A stretch of DNA of 64,000 nt from Sphingobacteriaceae bacterium (GCA_947460875.1 CANHGR010000003.1:170674-234673); one strand, 5' to 3'. Shown: positions 17,552-26,946, numbered from the stretch's first letter. Numbers and translations: made by a program. Notes: generated by a model not told the origin, from the letters alone.

Positions 17552-18373
17552 TCAATCATTTGCTAGGGCAGAATGTAGCCACTGACTTAAATCCTTAATT
17601 TTGAATTGATAATTTAAGTGAGGGAGGATTTCTGAACTTTTTACAATTTTCCAATCAAGCAGTTCATCAATAAACAAAGGCTCGACGTTTTCTTTAAGTT
17701 TTGATGCTAGGGTGTAAAATTCCTTTCTTGTCGGATGATCAGGGCAAACTCCGTTGAATATTTTTCCAAACATATCTTTTTCGATCACCGCTTCTATAAT
17801 CCCTATACAGTCGTCGAGATGGATTAAGTTGACGGGCGCCCTCCCATTTGGAATATTTACTTTTCCAGCAAGGAACCTAGCAGGGTGCCGACCGGGACCT
17901 ATTAGTCCGCTAAAACGGATAATAGTTGTTTTAAACTCCTCGGATGTCAACAGTAATTCTTCAGCAGATCTCATTAATTTGCCAGAAGCGCTTTCAGGCA
18001 TGGCAGGAGTTGTTTCATCAATTTCCCTATTATCGTTTTCGTAAACAGATGTTGAACTGATAAAAATCACTCGTTTAGTACCGTGTAAAATTAAAAGATC
18101 TTTTAGCTGTGTTATTTGATTGAGGTAATCTGGACTACGCGGCGGAATAGTAATTATTAAAATATCCGACTTGAAGAATTGATCGGAAGGTTTATTTATT
18201 GTAGGCGGTAGCTGTAGTAAATATGAGTCGATACCCTGTGCTTTTAACAATAATAGCTTTTGGGGCGTAGTGGTCGAACCTAAAACTTTATAGCCTTTTT
18301 TTACTAGACTTTTCCCGAGAGGAAAGCCAAACCAGCCGCAGCCCAGTATACTTATCTTTTTCTTTAAAACCAT
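17552..18373 (-). CDS. NAD(P)-dependent epimerase/reductase-like protein (YeeZ type)
   Basis: A 273-residue protein of the extended short-chain dehydrogenase group, similar to YeeZ-like proteins. A Rossmann motif opens the protein (ISILGCGWFGFPLGKSL, GxGxxG form). The usual catalytic Tyr-x-x-x-Lys is not obvious: the region VIFISSTSVYEND has the Ser-Tyr part only. Substrate unknown. The stop faces the stop of the ABC ATPase with one base between. The gene is transcribed alone and diverges from the OmpA lipoprotein. Confidence 0.78.
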   Translation of the reverse strand: MVLKKKISILGCGWFGFPLGKSLVKKGYKVLGSTTTPQKLLLLKAQGIDSYLLQLPPTINKPSDQFFKSDILIITIPPRSPDYLNQITQLKDLLILHGTKRVIFISSTSVYENDNREIDETTPAMPESASGKLMRSAEELLLTSEEFKTTIIRFSGLIGPGRHPARFLAGKVNIPNGRAPVNLIHLDDCIGIIEAVIEKDMFGKIFNGVCPDHPTRKEFYTLASKLKENVEPLFIDELLDWKIVKSSEILPHLNYQFKIKDLSQWLHSALAND

Positions 18374-18459
18374 GGGCGACGATTCTTGGTAAATATTTTC
18401 CGATTAATAAAAATTTTTGGCATTGAGTTTGAGCTATCGCAGATATTAAAACTAAAAAT

Positions 18460-19140
18460 ATGAAAACAAATAAAATTACAATCTCTGCACTATCGGTCGC
18501 CTTGGCAGTGACTACTTTGCTAGCGTCGAGCTGCAGTACAATGACTGGAACTCAAAAAGGCGCTGTCATAGGAACTGCTGCCGGTGGCACATTAGGAGCA
18601 ATTATCGGGAAAAAAGCTGGAAATACTGCAGTTGGAGCGATTATTGGTGGCGCCGTTGGTGGTACCGCCGGTGCTTTAATCGGCCGAAATATGGACAGGC
18701 AAGCTGAAGAAATTCAAAAGACCGTTCCTGGTGCTGAAGTCATTCGCGAAGGAGAAGGGCTTGTTGTAAAATTCGATTCAGGTATTCTATTTGATGTCAA
18801 CAAATCTGATCTTAAAGAAAATGCTAGAACTAACATTCAAAATCTTGCTACAAGCATGAAAAACAATCCTGAAACTGATATCATGATTGTTGGACATACT
18901 GATGCATCAGGTTCAGATAGTTATAATTTAGCATTATCTCAACGCAGAGCTGAGTCTGTTAGGTCTTTTGCACTAAGCAATGGAATCTCTGCGGCCAGGT
19001 TATCAACGATAGGAAAAGGTGAATCTGAGCCAATCGCTGAAAATGAAACCGAAAGCGGTAAAACACTGAATCGTCGTGTAGAAATCGTTATCGTTGCTAA
19101 TGAGAAAATGAAAGCTGAAGCAAGAGCTAACGCGCAATAA
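18460..19140 (+). CDS. OmpA family lipoprotein with glycine-zipper region
   Basis: A 226-residue outer-membrane-associated lipoprotein. The signal ends in LLASSCSTM (Cys is the lipid site). Residues 30-75 form glycine-zipper repeats (GAVIGTAAGGTLGAIIGKKA and similar). The C-terminal OmpA-like peptidoglycan-binding domain has the markers FDSGILFDVNKSDLKENA, IVGHTDASGSDSYN and LSQRRAESV, with the diaminopimelate-binding Asp and Arg in their usual places. It ties the outer membrane to the cell wall. It is followed by its own terminator. Confidence 0.92.
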   Translation: MKTNKITISALSVALAVTTLLASSCSTMTGTQKGAVIGTAAGGTLGAIIGKKAGNTAVGAIIGGAVGGTAGALIGRNMDRQAEEIQKTVPGAEVIREGEGLVVKFDSGILFDVNKSDLKENARTNIQNLATSMKNNPETDIMIVGHTDASGSDSYNLALSQRRAESVRSFALSNGISAARLSTIGKGESEPIAENETESGKTLNRRVEIVIVANEKMKAEARANAQ

Positions 19141-19157
19141 ATAAATTAGATTCAAAA

Positions 19158-19192
19158 AATCTTGTTTCCAATAAAGGCGGCAGGATTTTTTT
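19158..19192 (+). terminator. Rho-independent terminator of the OmpA lipoprotein gene
   Basis: A 7-bp stem (AATCTTG with CAGGATT, one G-T pair) with a 16-base loop is followed by seven T. It reaches the stop codon of the convergent YfiT-like gene. Confidence 0.6.
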
Positions 19193-19736
19193 ATTTATCC
19201 CAACCTTGGCGTTGTATGGTGGTCAGAATATGCTGAAGGTGATGTTCACAGTGCCAAGCATACATGCCGGTTATATGTTTTAAAGTAAAGACCCTATTGT
19301 GTTCAGGATGGGTATAGGCTCGATCATAATCTACAAATTCTAAACTATTTAAAAACATCACCCATCTTTCGTGAATGGCTTCAACAAGCTTAAGAGAAAC
19401 TTCGACCCCACCGAATTTTGCATCTTGACACTCAGCCCATTTTGCTTCTAGATAGGGCCGGATAGTAGGATTGTCTTCGGTTATGGCGAGTTTAAAACGT
19501 ACGTATGCGTTTGCGTGACTATCAGCCAGATGGTGCACTACTTGACGTAAGGTCCATCCCCCTTCTCTATAGGGAGTATCTAATTGCTCGTCGCTTAATT
19601 TAGAAACAGCAGTCCTCAGCCTCAAAGGCAGATCACTAATTTGTGTGATCCAAGCATGAATATCCGATTCAGCAATTGATGCTAAAGATTGGTATTTCCC
19701 AATAAGATATTTTAATTGTTCTATTGAGTGCTCCAT
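19191..19736 (-). CDS. YfiT/BstA family bacillithiol transferase-like protein (DinB superfamily)
   Basis: A 181-residue four-helix protein. The metal-binding histidines of the DinB fold are in LRQVVHHLADSHANAY and WHCEHHLQHI. The phrase PYREGGWTLRQVVHHLADSH and KLAITEDNPTIRPY are typical of the YfiT branch, which in Bacillus transfers bacillithiol to electrophiles; some Bacteroidota make bacillithiol. It is a single gene. Confidence 0.85.
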   Translation of the reverse strand: MEHSIEQLKYLIGKYQSLASIAESDIHAWITQISDLPLRLRTAVSKLSDEQLDTPYREGGWTLRQVVHHLADSHANAYVRFKLAITEDNPTIRPYLEAKWAECQDAKFGGVEVSLKLVEAIHERWVMFLNSLEFVDYDRAYTHPEHNRVFTLKHITGMYAWHCEHHLQHILTTIQRQGWDK

Positions 19737-19850
19737 ATGATCATAAAAATATGAATAATTTGTATCTTATATTAACTTGCAAAGCAAATTGAACTATCTA
19801 TAACAATGAATTATACTATTATACGTTAAATGTCCAACAAACTTTAACAA

Positions 19851-21128
19851 ATGAGATTAACAAGATATCTACTTATATTTTCAGTGCTTTTAATCACAAG
19901 TTTTGGCTATGCTCAGACTCTAAAAACCGATGTGATGGTGGTCGGAGGCACTCAAAGCGGTGTTGCTGCGGCCATACAAGCGGCGCATTCTGGCGTTAAA
20001 ACCTTGCTACTTTTGGAAACAAATGAATTTGTTAAGAATTTTTCTACCCCGCTTGATACCGGCTTTTTTTCGGGCATTCAAATTAGTTTCCTAAATACAA
20101 GTCTTAAAATTCGCCGAGATACCCTAAGCGGAGTTGTAGCGCCACTCACACAATCTGTTGTTCAGTCTACACTAAAAGGATGGACAGACACTATAAAAAA
20201 TCTTACAGTTTTACCAAATGTAGCTTGGCAGAAGATCGAACGAAAGGGAAAAGATTGGGAAATAAAGTTAAAAGATGGAAAAACGATAAAGGCGACGGTC
20301 GTTGTAGACGCAACTGTGGGCGGAACCCTCGCGTCCAGAGCAGGGCTAATAACCGATCCAACGACAGGCTATTTTAAAACAGTGGCTACCATTAACCAAA
20401 TTGATCGGCTAAACCCCTATAATAACAAGCTTTATCGAACGGCTGTTGGGATAGGCTCTTCCGAACGAAACTCGCCATTTATCATTCCCCTAGGTTCTTT
20501 AATTGCACTTGGTGTTGACAACTTCATCCTTGCCGGCAAATTACCATCGCTTGTAAGTGCTAAGAATTTAGAAAAGGGTACGATGGAATTAGGGCAGGCG
20601 GCCGGTGCATCAGCAGCTTACTGCGCTTTTTTCAAAACAACAACACAAAGTCTGAATGTGAGAGTGATTCAGGGAGAGTTGTTTGCTTATAAATCTTGGC
20701 TAGTTCCCTTTCGCGATATTTTTCCGACAGACTCTAATTTTTTAGCCATTGAGCAAATTGCGGTTTCGGGTCTACTTAAGGGTAAGTTTGTTAAAAAACA
20801 ACTTTTCTTTGAACCTGATAGTTTGGTTTCGATCGAAGATCTGCGAATTCCAATGCGTGAGTTTTATACCAGGAGTCAGCTTTGGTTCGCAGACAATAAA
20901 GACGTTCAATTCACAGTTGGTACATTTTTAAGTTTAATTAAATTTGCTGCGAGTAGAGGAGCGGAATTAGACAGAGAAGTAGAAAAAGCCTGGAAAACAT
21001 CATTCAAATTTACAAGCGACTATGATCCAAAACGTTTAATCACAAAACGAGAGCTTGCCGTTCTTGCGAATGCCTATCTAAAACCTTTCAATACTCGAGT
21101 AGATTTAAGCGGAAATTTGATTAATTAG
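19851..21128 (+). CDS. Secreted FAD-dependent oxidoreductase
   Basis: A 425-residue protein with a signal peptide (residues 1-21, ending FGYAQ), so it acts outside the cytoplasm. The dinucleotide motif reads VMVVGGTQSGVAAAIQAAHSG, followed by LLLLET (end of strand 2), which is the FAD_oxidored family pattern. A flavin loop VVDATVGGTLASRAG follows near residue 155. The family is often linked to polysaccharide use, but no carbohydrate genes are nearby. The true substrate is unknown. Confidence 0.8.
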   Translation: MRLTRYLLIFSVLLITSFGYAQTLKTDVMVVGGTQSGVAAAIQAAHSGVKTLLLLETNEFVKNFSTPLDTGFFSGIQISFLNTSLKIRRDTLSGVVAPLTQSVVQSTLKGWTDTIKNLTVLPNVAWQKIERKGKDWEIKLKDGKTIKATVVVDATVGGTLASRAGLITDPTTGYFKTVATINQIDRLNPYNNKLYRTAVGIGSSERNSPFIIPLGSLIALGVDNFILAGKLPSLVSAKNLEKGTMELGQAAGASAAYCAFFKTTTQSLNVRVIQGELFAYKSWLVPFRDIFPTDSNFLAIEQIAVSGLLKGKFVKKQLFFEPDSLVSIEDLRIPMREFYTRSQLWFADNKDVQFTVGTFLSLIKFAASRGAELDREVEKAWKTSFKFTSDYDPKRLITKRELAVLANAYLKPFNTRVDLSGNLIN

Positions 21129-21173
21129 ACCATTTGCATCGAGCATTCCTTGATAGCGTCTGATGGTTTTTTT
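21129..21173 (+). terminator. Weak terminator-like hairpin after the FAD oxidoreductase
   Basis: ACCAT pairs with ATGGT around an inner ATCGA/TTGAT stem, and a run of seven T follows. The outer stem is short. Confidence 0.35.
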
Positions 21174-21199
21174 AAAAAAAATTTTAAGAAATACAAAAA

Positions 21200-21375
21200 T
21201 TGCGTAGCTTTATGCTAAGGTTGACCGACCTTAGAGCCGACGATATTTTTGAAATATTTTTATGATAAGCACATACACTTTTAAGTATCAGCTTGTTGGG
21301 CTTTAAGGATTTTACAGGTTTTTAATTGTTAATTTTAGGAAACCCGTTGCGTGGAGCCGCAACGGGTTTTTCTTT
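21200..21375 (+). ncRNA. Candidate structured small RNA ending in a strong terminator
   Basis: Between the FAD oxidoreductase and the TetR relic lies a stretch without coding capacity that folds into four hairpins in a row: CTAAGGT/ACCTTAG (21215-21234), ATATTT/AAATAT (21243-21257), AAGC-ATAC/GTAT-GCTT (21267-21294), and a perfect 11-bp stem (21341-21368) followed by a T-rich tail. A -7-like TAGCTTTA lies at 21205-21212, which overlaps the first hairpin start, so the transcript start is unclear. The last hairpin is 210 bases beyond the oxidoreductase stop, too far to be its normal terminator. No known RNA family was recognised. AT-rich hairpins can occur by chance. Confidence 0.4.
21341..21375 (+). 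terminator. Strong rho-independent terminator
   Basis: AACCCGTTGCG (21341-21351), a 6-base loop and CGCAACGGGTT (21358-21368) form a perfect 11-bp stem, followed by TTTCTTTT. It is far from any plus-strand gene stop, which supports a separate transcript. Confidence 0.8.
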
Positions 21376-21414
21376 TAAGAAATATTTCTTTAATTAAAGA
21401 AATAGGCTACAAAT

Positions 21415-21800
21415 TCAAGCAAGCTGCGCTTTCCCTAAATCGCTTAAATAAGAAATCAAACGAGGCTTAATCTCATTTCGAGATTTTTCGGAATTCAGCA
21501 AATCGATCTGAAGTAGTCTAGAAGCCACATAAGTACCAGAACTTAAGAAATATCCAGTAGTAGCTGCTATATTAATAACGGTCAATTCTGCATGAACCGT
21601 TCTGAATGTTCCATTGTTGATTCTTTCTGTAATTATCTATTTCAATTCATTGGTAATTTTCTTAGAATGCCATCCGAAATTAAACCGGTAACATCTAAAC
21701 GTTGTTGTAATGAAAGCTCGCGGTGCATCAGCTGGTTGAAATAAGTATGTAGAATTGCTGCCTTTCGGTTTATTTCCTAATCGTCTATATTGATCAATTG
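21415..21800 (-). pseudogene. Relic of a TetR/AcrR family transcriptional regulator
   Basis: Minus-strand reading gives two blocks typical of TetR C-terminal domains in different frames. One reads YFNQLMHRELSLQQR followed by LDVTGLISDGIL; the second reads ERINNGTFRTVHAELTV and ends in IKPRLISYLSDLG before the stop at 21415-21417. A frameshift near 21670 and an in-frame TAG separate them. The DNA-binding N terminus is missing, and the place where it should be is now occupied by the start of the divergent PIG-L gene. The relic may once have controlled that operon. Confidence 0.55.
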
Positions 21801-21890
21801 CTTGACCGATAATGATTCTGTTGAAGTAAATTATTTGTTGCAAACGAAATTTGTCTTTTTTAATTAAATTCGGTGATCAGATACATCAAA

Positions 21891-24317
21891 ATGATCAGGA
21901 AGCTCTTTTTAGGATTTTTATTTTTGACTCCCCTAATCCTTCAGGGACAACCATCGAATCAGCTTAATTCTGCTGAAATTAAGCTCGCCTTATCAAAGCT
22001 TAACGTGCTGGGTACCGTGTTGTATATGGCTGCACATCCCGATGATGAAAATACTCGTTTACTATCGTACTTAGCTAAAGAAACAAAAGTTCGTACAGGC
22101 TATTTGGCCTTAACAAGAGGAGATGGTGGACAAAATTTAATCGGCAATGAACAGTCTGAACTATTAGGGTTAATACGTACCCAAGAATTACTTGCTGCCA
22201 GACGAGTAGATGGAGCTGAACAGTTTTTTACTCGTGCTAACGACTTCGGGTTTTCAAAAAATTCAGAAGAGACCTTTAAAATATGGGATAAAGAACAAAT
22301 TTTGGCCGATGCAGTGTGGGTCATCAGAAAATTTCGACCAGATATTGTTCTAGCGCGTTTCCCGGAAGATGCACGTGCCGGGCACGGACACCACTCCGCT
22401 TCTGCCATAATCGCTCATGAAGCGTTTATAGCTGCTGGGGATTCGAAGAGATTTCCGGAACAATTAAAATATCTAAGTACCTGGCAAGCCAAACGAATTC
22501 TAGTAAACGGTAATAGCGGAACCGGGCTATTCAGTCTCAAGATCGGTGATTATAATCCTCTGCTTGGCAAAGGCTATGGCGAAATTTCTGCAGAGAGCAG
22601 ATCTAATCATAAAAGTCAAGGATTTGGATCAGCTAAGGCCAGAGGGCAATTATCTGAAAATTTTTCATTAGTAGCGGGGGATCTGCCGAAAACTGATTTA
22701 CTAGAAGGAATAGACATAAGTTGGAAAAGAGTAGGCAATGAACAGCTGGCAACAATGATAGACAAGGTTGATCAGGCCTTCGACATGAACGATCCTTCTA
22801 GATCGGTTAAACCACTAATTGATATACTTGCAGAAGTGGAGAAGCTAAGTGACCCGTATTGGAAAACACAGAAGACCAAGGAACTAAAAGAACTGATTTC
22901 TGCTTGCGCGGGTCTATGGTTTGAAAGTTACACCGTCGAACCGACACATGCCCTAGGTAACAATATCCGGTTACGTCATCAATCTATGGTTCAAACCAGT
23001 ACTCCGGTTACTCTCCTTAAAATTATAACCGGAAAAACAACACTAGAAATTAATAGTCTACTGCTTGATGGCACCATGGAAACGAGCGAAAACAATGTCA
23101 TCGCCGAAAAACTCACACAACCATATTGGCTTACAGAAAAACATCCTATCGGCTATTATAATATCCCAGAGCAGGAGTTTGTTGGTAACCCAGAAAATCC
23201 AGACCGTCTTAGCTCCACATTTACATTTTCTATATATGGTAAAACAATTTCATTCGACCGACCGATATCTTATAAATACACTGATCCCGTAAAGGGAGAA
23301 ATTTATCAACCACTGATAGTAGCTCCTCCCGTCACATCCACGATATCCGAAAAGGCCTACATATTTGGCAGTAAAAAATCAAAATCTATAACGGTTAATC
23401 TTAAGTCTTTTGCCGAAAACATTGAAGGCACGCTTGAAGTAGGGGTTCCGCAAGGGTGGAAAGTTACGCCCACATCTATTCCTTTAAGTTTTGCAAGCAA
23501 GGGCGAAGAAAAGCAAATCGAACTTAGCATTACACCAGAAACAAATGCCCAAACCGGTTTATTGTCTATCACAATTAAAGCAGGTGTTGAGGAGTTTAAA
23601 AATGGGTTAAAGGTGATAAATTATGATCATATTCCAAACCAGACTTTATTCCCGCCTGCAGAAGCGCTGCTTGTAAGCATTGATTTAAAAACAGATGTGA
23701 AAAATATCGGCTACCTTGACGGCGCCGGCGACCTTATACCGGAATCATTAAGACAGTTAGGATTTAACGTTACGACTATTAACGAAAATACCGTGCTCAA
23801 CACAGATCTTTCTGTGTATGATGCAATTATAACCGGGGTACGCGCTTATAATGTGAATGACCGGATTAAATTTATGCAAGCTAAGCTCATGGAGTACGTT
23901 AAAAACGGGGGCACAATGCTCATTCAATATAACAATAATGCACGATTGGTCGTTCAAAATATCGGACCCTATCCCTTTAGCGTCACCGGGAGCCGAGTGA
24001 CTGATGAGAATGCAAAGATTACATTTCTGAATCCAAGTGATCCTTCTCTTAACTACCCGAACAAGATCACTGAAAGAGATTTTGACGGTTGGATACAGGA
24101 AAGGGGCCTCTATTTTGTTGGCAGCATGGATCGAAATTACGTTCCAATTTTTAGCATGAATGATCCCGGCGAATCGACTAACAATGGATCTTTGATAGTC
24201 GGCAATTATGGTAGTGGAAAGTTTGTCTATACCTCACTGGCATTTTTTAGACAATTGCCAGCGGGAGTACCCGGCGCTTACAGATTATTTGTAAATTTGA
24301 TTGCAAAAAAGATATAA
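21891..24317 (+). CDS. Secreted PIG-L family deacetylase with C-terminal GATase-like domain
   Basis: An 808-residue protein starting at the ATG at 21891 (a GTG at 21873 is less likely) with a signal peptide ending near LQGQP. The N-terminal PIG-L/LmbE domain has the zinc motif AAHPDDEN and the second histidine site GHGHHSAS near residue 165, so it probably removes acetyl or similar groups from sugar amines. A middle all-beta region follows, and the last 220 residues look like a glutamine-amidotransferase-like (ThuA/BPL_N type) fold: DAIITGVRAYNV, then YVKNGGTMLIQYNN. It leads an operon with two tiny membrane proteins and a sodium:solute symporter. Confidence 0.85.
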   Translation: MIRKLFLGFLFLTPLILQGQPSNQLNSAEIKLALSKLNVLGTVLYMAAHPDDENTRLLSYLAKETKVRTGYLALTRGDGGQNLIGNEQSELLGLIRTQELLAARRVDGAEQFFTRANDFGFSKNSEETFKIWDKEQILADAVWVIRKFRPDIVLARFPEDARAGHGHHSASAIIAHEAFIAAGDSKRFPEQLKYLSTWQAKRILVNGNSGTGLFSLKIGDYNPLLGKGYGEISAESRSNHKSQGFGSAKARGQLSENFSLVAGDLPKTDLLEGIDISWKRVGNEQLATMIDKVDQAFDMNDPSRSVKPLIDILAEVEKLSDPYWKTQKTKELKELISACAGLWFESYTVEPTHALGNNIRLRHQSMVQTSTPVTLLKIITGKTTLEINSLLLDGTMETSENNVIAEKLTQPYWLTEKHPIGYYNIPEQEFVGNPENPDRLSSTFTFSIYGKTISFDRPISYKYTDPVKGEIYQPLIVAPPVTSTISEKAYIFGSKKSKSITVNLKSFAENIEGTLEVGVPQGWKVTPTSIPLSFASKGEEKQIELSITPETNAQTGLLSITIKAGVEEFKNGLKVINYDHIPNQTLFPPAEALLVSIDLKTDVKNIGYLDGAGDLIPESLRQLGFNVTTINENTVLNTDLSVYDAIITGVRAYNVNDRIKFMQAKLMEYVKNGGTMLIQYNNNARLVVQNIGPYPFSVTGSRVTDENAKITFLNPSDPSLNYPNKITERDFDGWIQERGLYFVGSMDRNYVPIFSMNDPGESTNNGSLIVGNYGSGKFVYTSLAFFRQLPAGVPGAYRLFVNLIAKKI

Positions 24318-24322
24318 ATTAT

Positions 24323-24502
24323 ATGGAAGATCAACTTAACACCGAAACAAGCTATTCTTTATACTACGTATTAGCGATCATCTTTATGGCGCTCACATCG
24401 TGGGTATATTATGGTTCTATCTTATCAATGATAGTAGGTGCGTTTCTGGGTCTCATCATGGCTGCGTTCTTTGTAAATGCGCTCGTCAAAGATCGTAACT
24501 AA
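24323..24502 (+). CDS. Small membrane protein of 59 residues
   Basis: ATG at 24323 opens MEDQLNTETSYSLYYVLAII; two hydrophobic stretches (about residues 13-27 and 30-53) predict a hairpin in the membrane, and the protein ends in LVKDRN. It starts six bases after the PIG-L stop and its end overlaps the next small ORF by 26 bases. It has no recognised family. The position between a PIG-L deacetylase and a symporter, and the coupled arrangement, support a real gene. Confidence 0.65.
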   Translation: MEDQLNTETSYSLYYVLAIIFMALTSWVYYGSILSMIVGAFLGLIMAAFFVNALVKDRN

Positions 24503-24620
24503 ACCCGAAAAGGAGTTTCCACCTTTTATAAAAAGCTGGACACAGTTTTATGTTCTCGTAATTGTCTGGCTTGTATTTCTAATAGCTAGTTTTTATGCCT
24601 TTACAAGGTATTTTGAATGA
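24477..24620 (+). CDS. Small single-span membrane protein of 47 residues
   Basis: ATG at 24477 opens MRSSKIVTKPEKEFPPFIKS, followed by one membrane helix (FYVLVIVWLVFLIASFYAF) and a short charged tail. Its TGA overlaps the symporter ATG (ATGA at 24617-24620), a classical coupling signal. It overlaps the previous small ORF in another frame. It may be a subunit or assembly partner of the sodium symporter; this is inferred from position only. Confidence 0.65.
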   Translation: MRSSKIVTKPEKEFPPFIKSWTQFYVLVIVWLVFLIASFYAFTRYFE

Positions 24621-26305
24621 GTGCTATCGACTGGATAGTTCTTGCAGCGACACTACTGCTGATTGTTCTCTACGGAATCTATAAGGGCCGAGGTACCCAA
24701 GATATAGAAGGTTATTTTCTAAGTAATCAGTCTCTTCCCTGGTATCACATCTGTATTTCTGTAATGGCCACGCAGGCCAGTGCCATTACCTTTCTTTCTG
24801 CGCCCGGTTTGGCATACTCGTCTGGCATGAGCTTCGTGCAGTTCTATTTTGGCCTGCCTTTGGCGATGATTGTATTGAGCGTCACATTTGTACCCATATT
24901 CCACAAGCTCAAGATTTATACCGCTTATGAATTTCTTGAAAATCGATTCGATTTAAAAACCAGGGCATTAACAGCTACGCTCTTCTTGATTCAAAGAGGG
25001 TTATCAACCGGCATAAGTATTTATGCACCTTCCATTATATTGTCTGTAATTTTGAATATTGATACTACTTACACGACTTTATTTATTGGCGGATTAGTAA
25101 TTATCTATACCGTTTACGGGGGAACAAAAGCAGTTTCGTATACCCAACTTCTGCAAATGAGTATCATTTTTTCGGGATTATTCATTGCCGGACTTTTGGT
25201 GGTTTATTTGTTACCGGATGGTGTCGGCCTAAGCAAGGCTGTCCATATTGCCGGTAAGATGGGGCGCACGAACGCAATAGATTTTACTTTCGACTGGAAT
25301 AACCAATACACGGTATGGAGCGGATTAATAGGGGGATTTTTCTTGCAACTCTCTTATTTTGGTACAGATCAAAGTCAGGTGGGCAGGTACCTTACTGGAG
25401 CTTCTGTGAATCAGAGCCGTTTGGGTTTATTGATGAATGGCATCTTAAAAATTCCAATGCAGTTTCTTATTCTACTTATTGGTGTGTTAGTATTTGCATT
25501 CTATCAATACAACCAACCTCCGGTTTTTTTTAACAGCTACGAGCTAAAAAAGCTAGAGAAAAGTAAATACAGCACTGAGCTAGATCAAATTAAGGGGAGA
25601 TACTCGGAAGCGTTCAAGGAGAAAAAAATCCATGTAGATCAAATGAACAAGGCTTTGGATGAGAGGGATTACGTTGCCTTAGATCAGAACAGAATAATGA
25701 TGAAAGCCGCGGATGAAAAAATGAAACTCGTTCGTCAGCAAACTATAGATCTCATGTTAAAGAATGATCCAAAAGCTGACAAAAATGATAACAATTATAT
25801 TTTTCTGAGTTTTGTTACGAAATATCTTCCGCAGGGATTGATCGGATTATTAATAGCGATAATATTTTTGGCCTCCATGGGATCCACCGCCAGCGCGCTG
25901 ACGTCTCTATCTTCTACGAGCGTTGTCGATATTTATAAACGAACGATAAAAAAGAACGAAACAGATTCACATTATCTCAAGGCTTCTAGAGTACTTACTA
26001 TTTTCTGGGGAGTCTTTTCAATTTTTATCGCCTTATTTGCCAGCCGCCTTGGGAATCTTATTGAGGCAGTAAATATTCTCGGTTCGTTGTTCTACGGTAC
26101 GATTTTGGGCATTTTTATTGTGGCCTTTTATTTTAAAAAAATCGGTGGTTCTGCAACGTTCACAGCGGCTATCATTGCCGAGGTTATAATCTTTGCCTCT
26201 TATAAATTTGAGCTTATGGCCTATTTATGGCTTAACGTTTTGGGTTGTTTGCTTGTCATGCTAATTGCTTATTTCTTACAGGTATTTAAAAAGAAAAATC
26301 CGTAA
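24617..26305 (+). CDS. Sodium:solute symporter (SSS family)
   Basis: A 562-residue transporter with 13 or more predicted helices. The family hallmarks are the N-terminal GYFLSNQSLPWYHICIS, the sodium-site region ATQASAITFLSAPGLAYSSG, and GSTASALTSLSSTSVVDIY near residue 420. A soluble loop rich in charges (residues about 305-385, KLEKSKYSTELDQIKG onward) interrupts the helices, which is unusual in length. Placement after the PIG-L deacetylase suggests uptake of a sugar or sialic-acid-like compound, but the substrate is not shown by the sequence. Confidence 0.9.
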   Translation: MSAIDWIVLAATLLLIVLYGIYKGRGTQDIEGYFLSNQSLPWYHICISVMATQASAITFLSAPGLAYSSGMSFVQFYFGLPLAMIVLSVTFVPIFHKLKIYTAYEFLENRFDLKTRALTATLFLIQRGLSTGISIYAPSIILSVILNIDTTYTTLFIGGLVIIYTVYGGTKAVSYTQLLQMSIIFSGLFIAGLLVVYLLPDGVGLSKAVHIAGKMGRTNAIDFTFDWNNQYTVWSGLIGGFFLQLSYFGTDQSQVGRYLTGASVNQSRLGLLMNGILKIPMQFLILLIGVLVFAFYQYNQPPVFFNSYELKKLEKSKYSTELDQIKGRYSEAFKEKKIHVDQMNKALDERDYVALDQNRIMMKAADEKMKLVRQQTIDLMLKNDPKADKNDNNYIFLSFVTKYLPQGLIGLLIAIIFLASMGSTASALTSLSSTSVVDIYKRTIKKNETDSHYLKASRVLTIFWGVFSIFIALFASRLGNLIEAVNILGSLFYGTILGIFIVAFYFKKIGGSATFTAAIIAEVIIFASYKFELMAYLWLNVLGCLLVMLIAYFLQVFKKKNP

Positions 26306-26390
26306 CAATTTTGAGCTAAATCCTGCCCCAGCACAATTTTCTATAACTTTAATCAGTAAATTTAAAAAACTATTAACTCAATTAACAACT

Positions 26391-26942
26391 ATGAAAAAGA
26401 TTAGTTTATTACTCACGGGCATGCTATTTGTAATTTTTAGCGCTCAAGCCCAATACAAATTTAGTCAGATCGATGTAAGCGTTGCAGATTTTGCATATTA
26501 TCCACTTCGGGCTGCGAACACAGGAGAAGCTGTAAAAATTAAAGTAGCCTATTCAAGACCGCTAAAGAAAGGACGTGAAGTGATCGGCGGAATCGAGCCC
26601 TTTGGGAAAGTTTGGCGTGCGGGTGCTAATGAATCTACAGAGGTTCAGTTTTTCGTACCCGTAAAAATTGGCGAAAAACAAATCCCAGCAGGAACCTATA
26701 GTTTATTTGCTGTGCCTGAAAAAGACAAATGGACAATCATTATAAATGGAGTGATTAACCGATGGGGTGCTTTTTCCTATGATAAGTCGAAAGACATTGC
26801 GCGGGTTGATGTTCCTCTTAAAGCGTTAAATGACGTATTAGAAGCTTTATCAATGACATTTACAGACCGTCCGGATGGAGCTAACCTGATTATTGGATGG
26901 GATAGAACGGCAGTAGAAGTACCGATTTTATTCAGCAAGTAA
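26391..26942 (+). CDS. DUF2911 domain protein, secreted
   Basis: A 183-residue protein beginning at the ATG at 26391 with a signal peptide ending SAQAQ. The family signature is VKVAYSRPLKKGREVIGG-like text followed by GKVWRAGANESTEV and PAGTYSLFAVP, then the WGAFSYD motif. Function unknown; the family is common in Bacteroidota. It is a single gene with a hairpin after it. Confidence 0.88.
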   Translation: MKKISLLLTGMLFVIFSAQAQYKFSQIDVSVADFAYYPLRAANTGEAVKIKVAYSRPLKKGREVIGGIEPFGKVWRAGANESTEVQFFVPVKIGEKQIPAGTYSLFAVPEKDKWTIIINGVINRWGAFSYDKSKDIARVDVPLKALNDVLEALSMTFTDRPDGANLIIGWDRTAVEVPILFSK

Positions 26943-26946
26943 AAAT

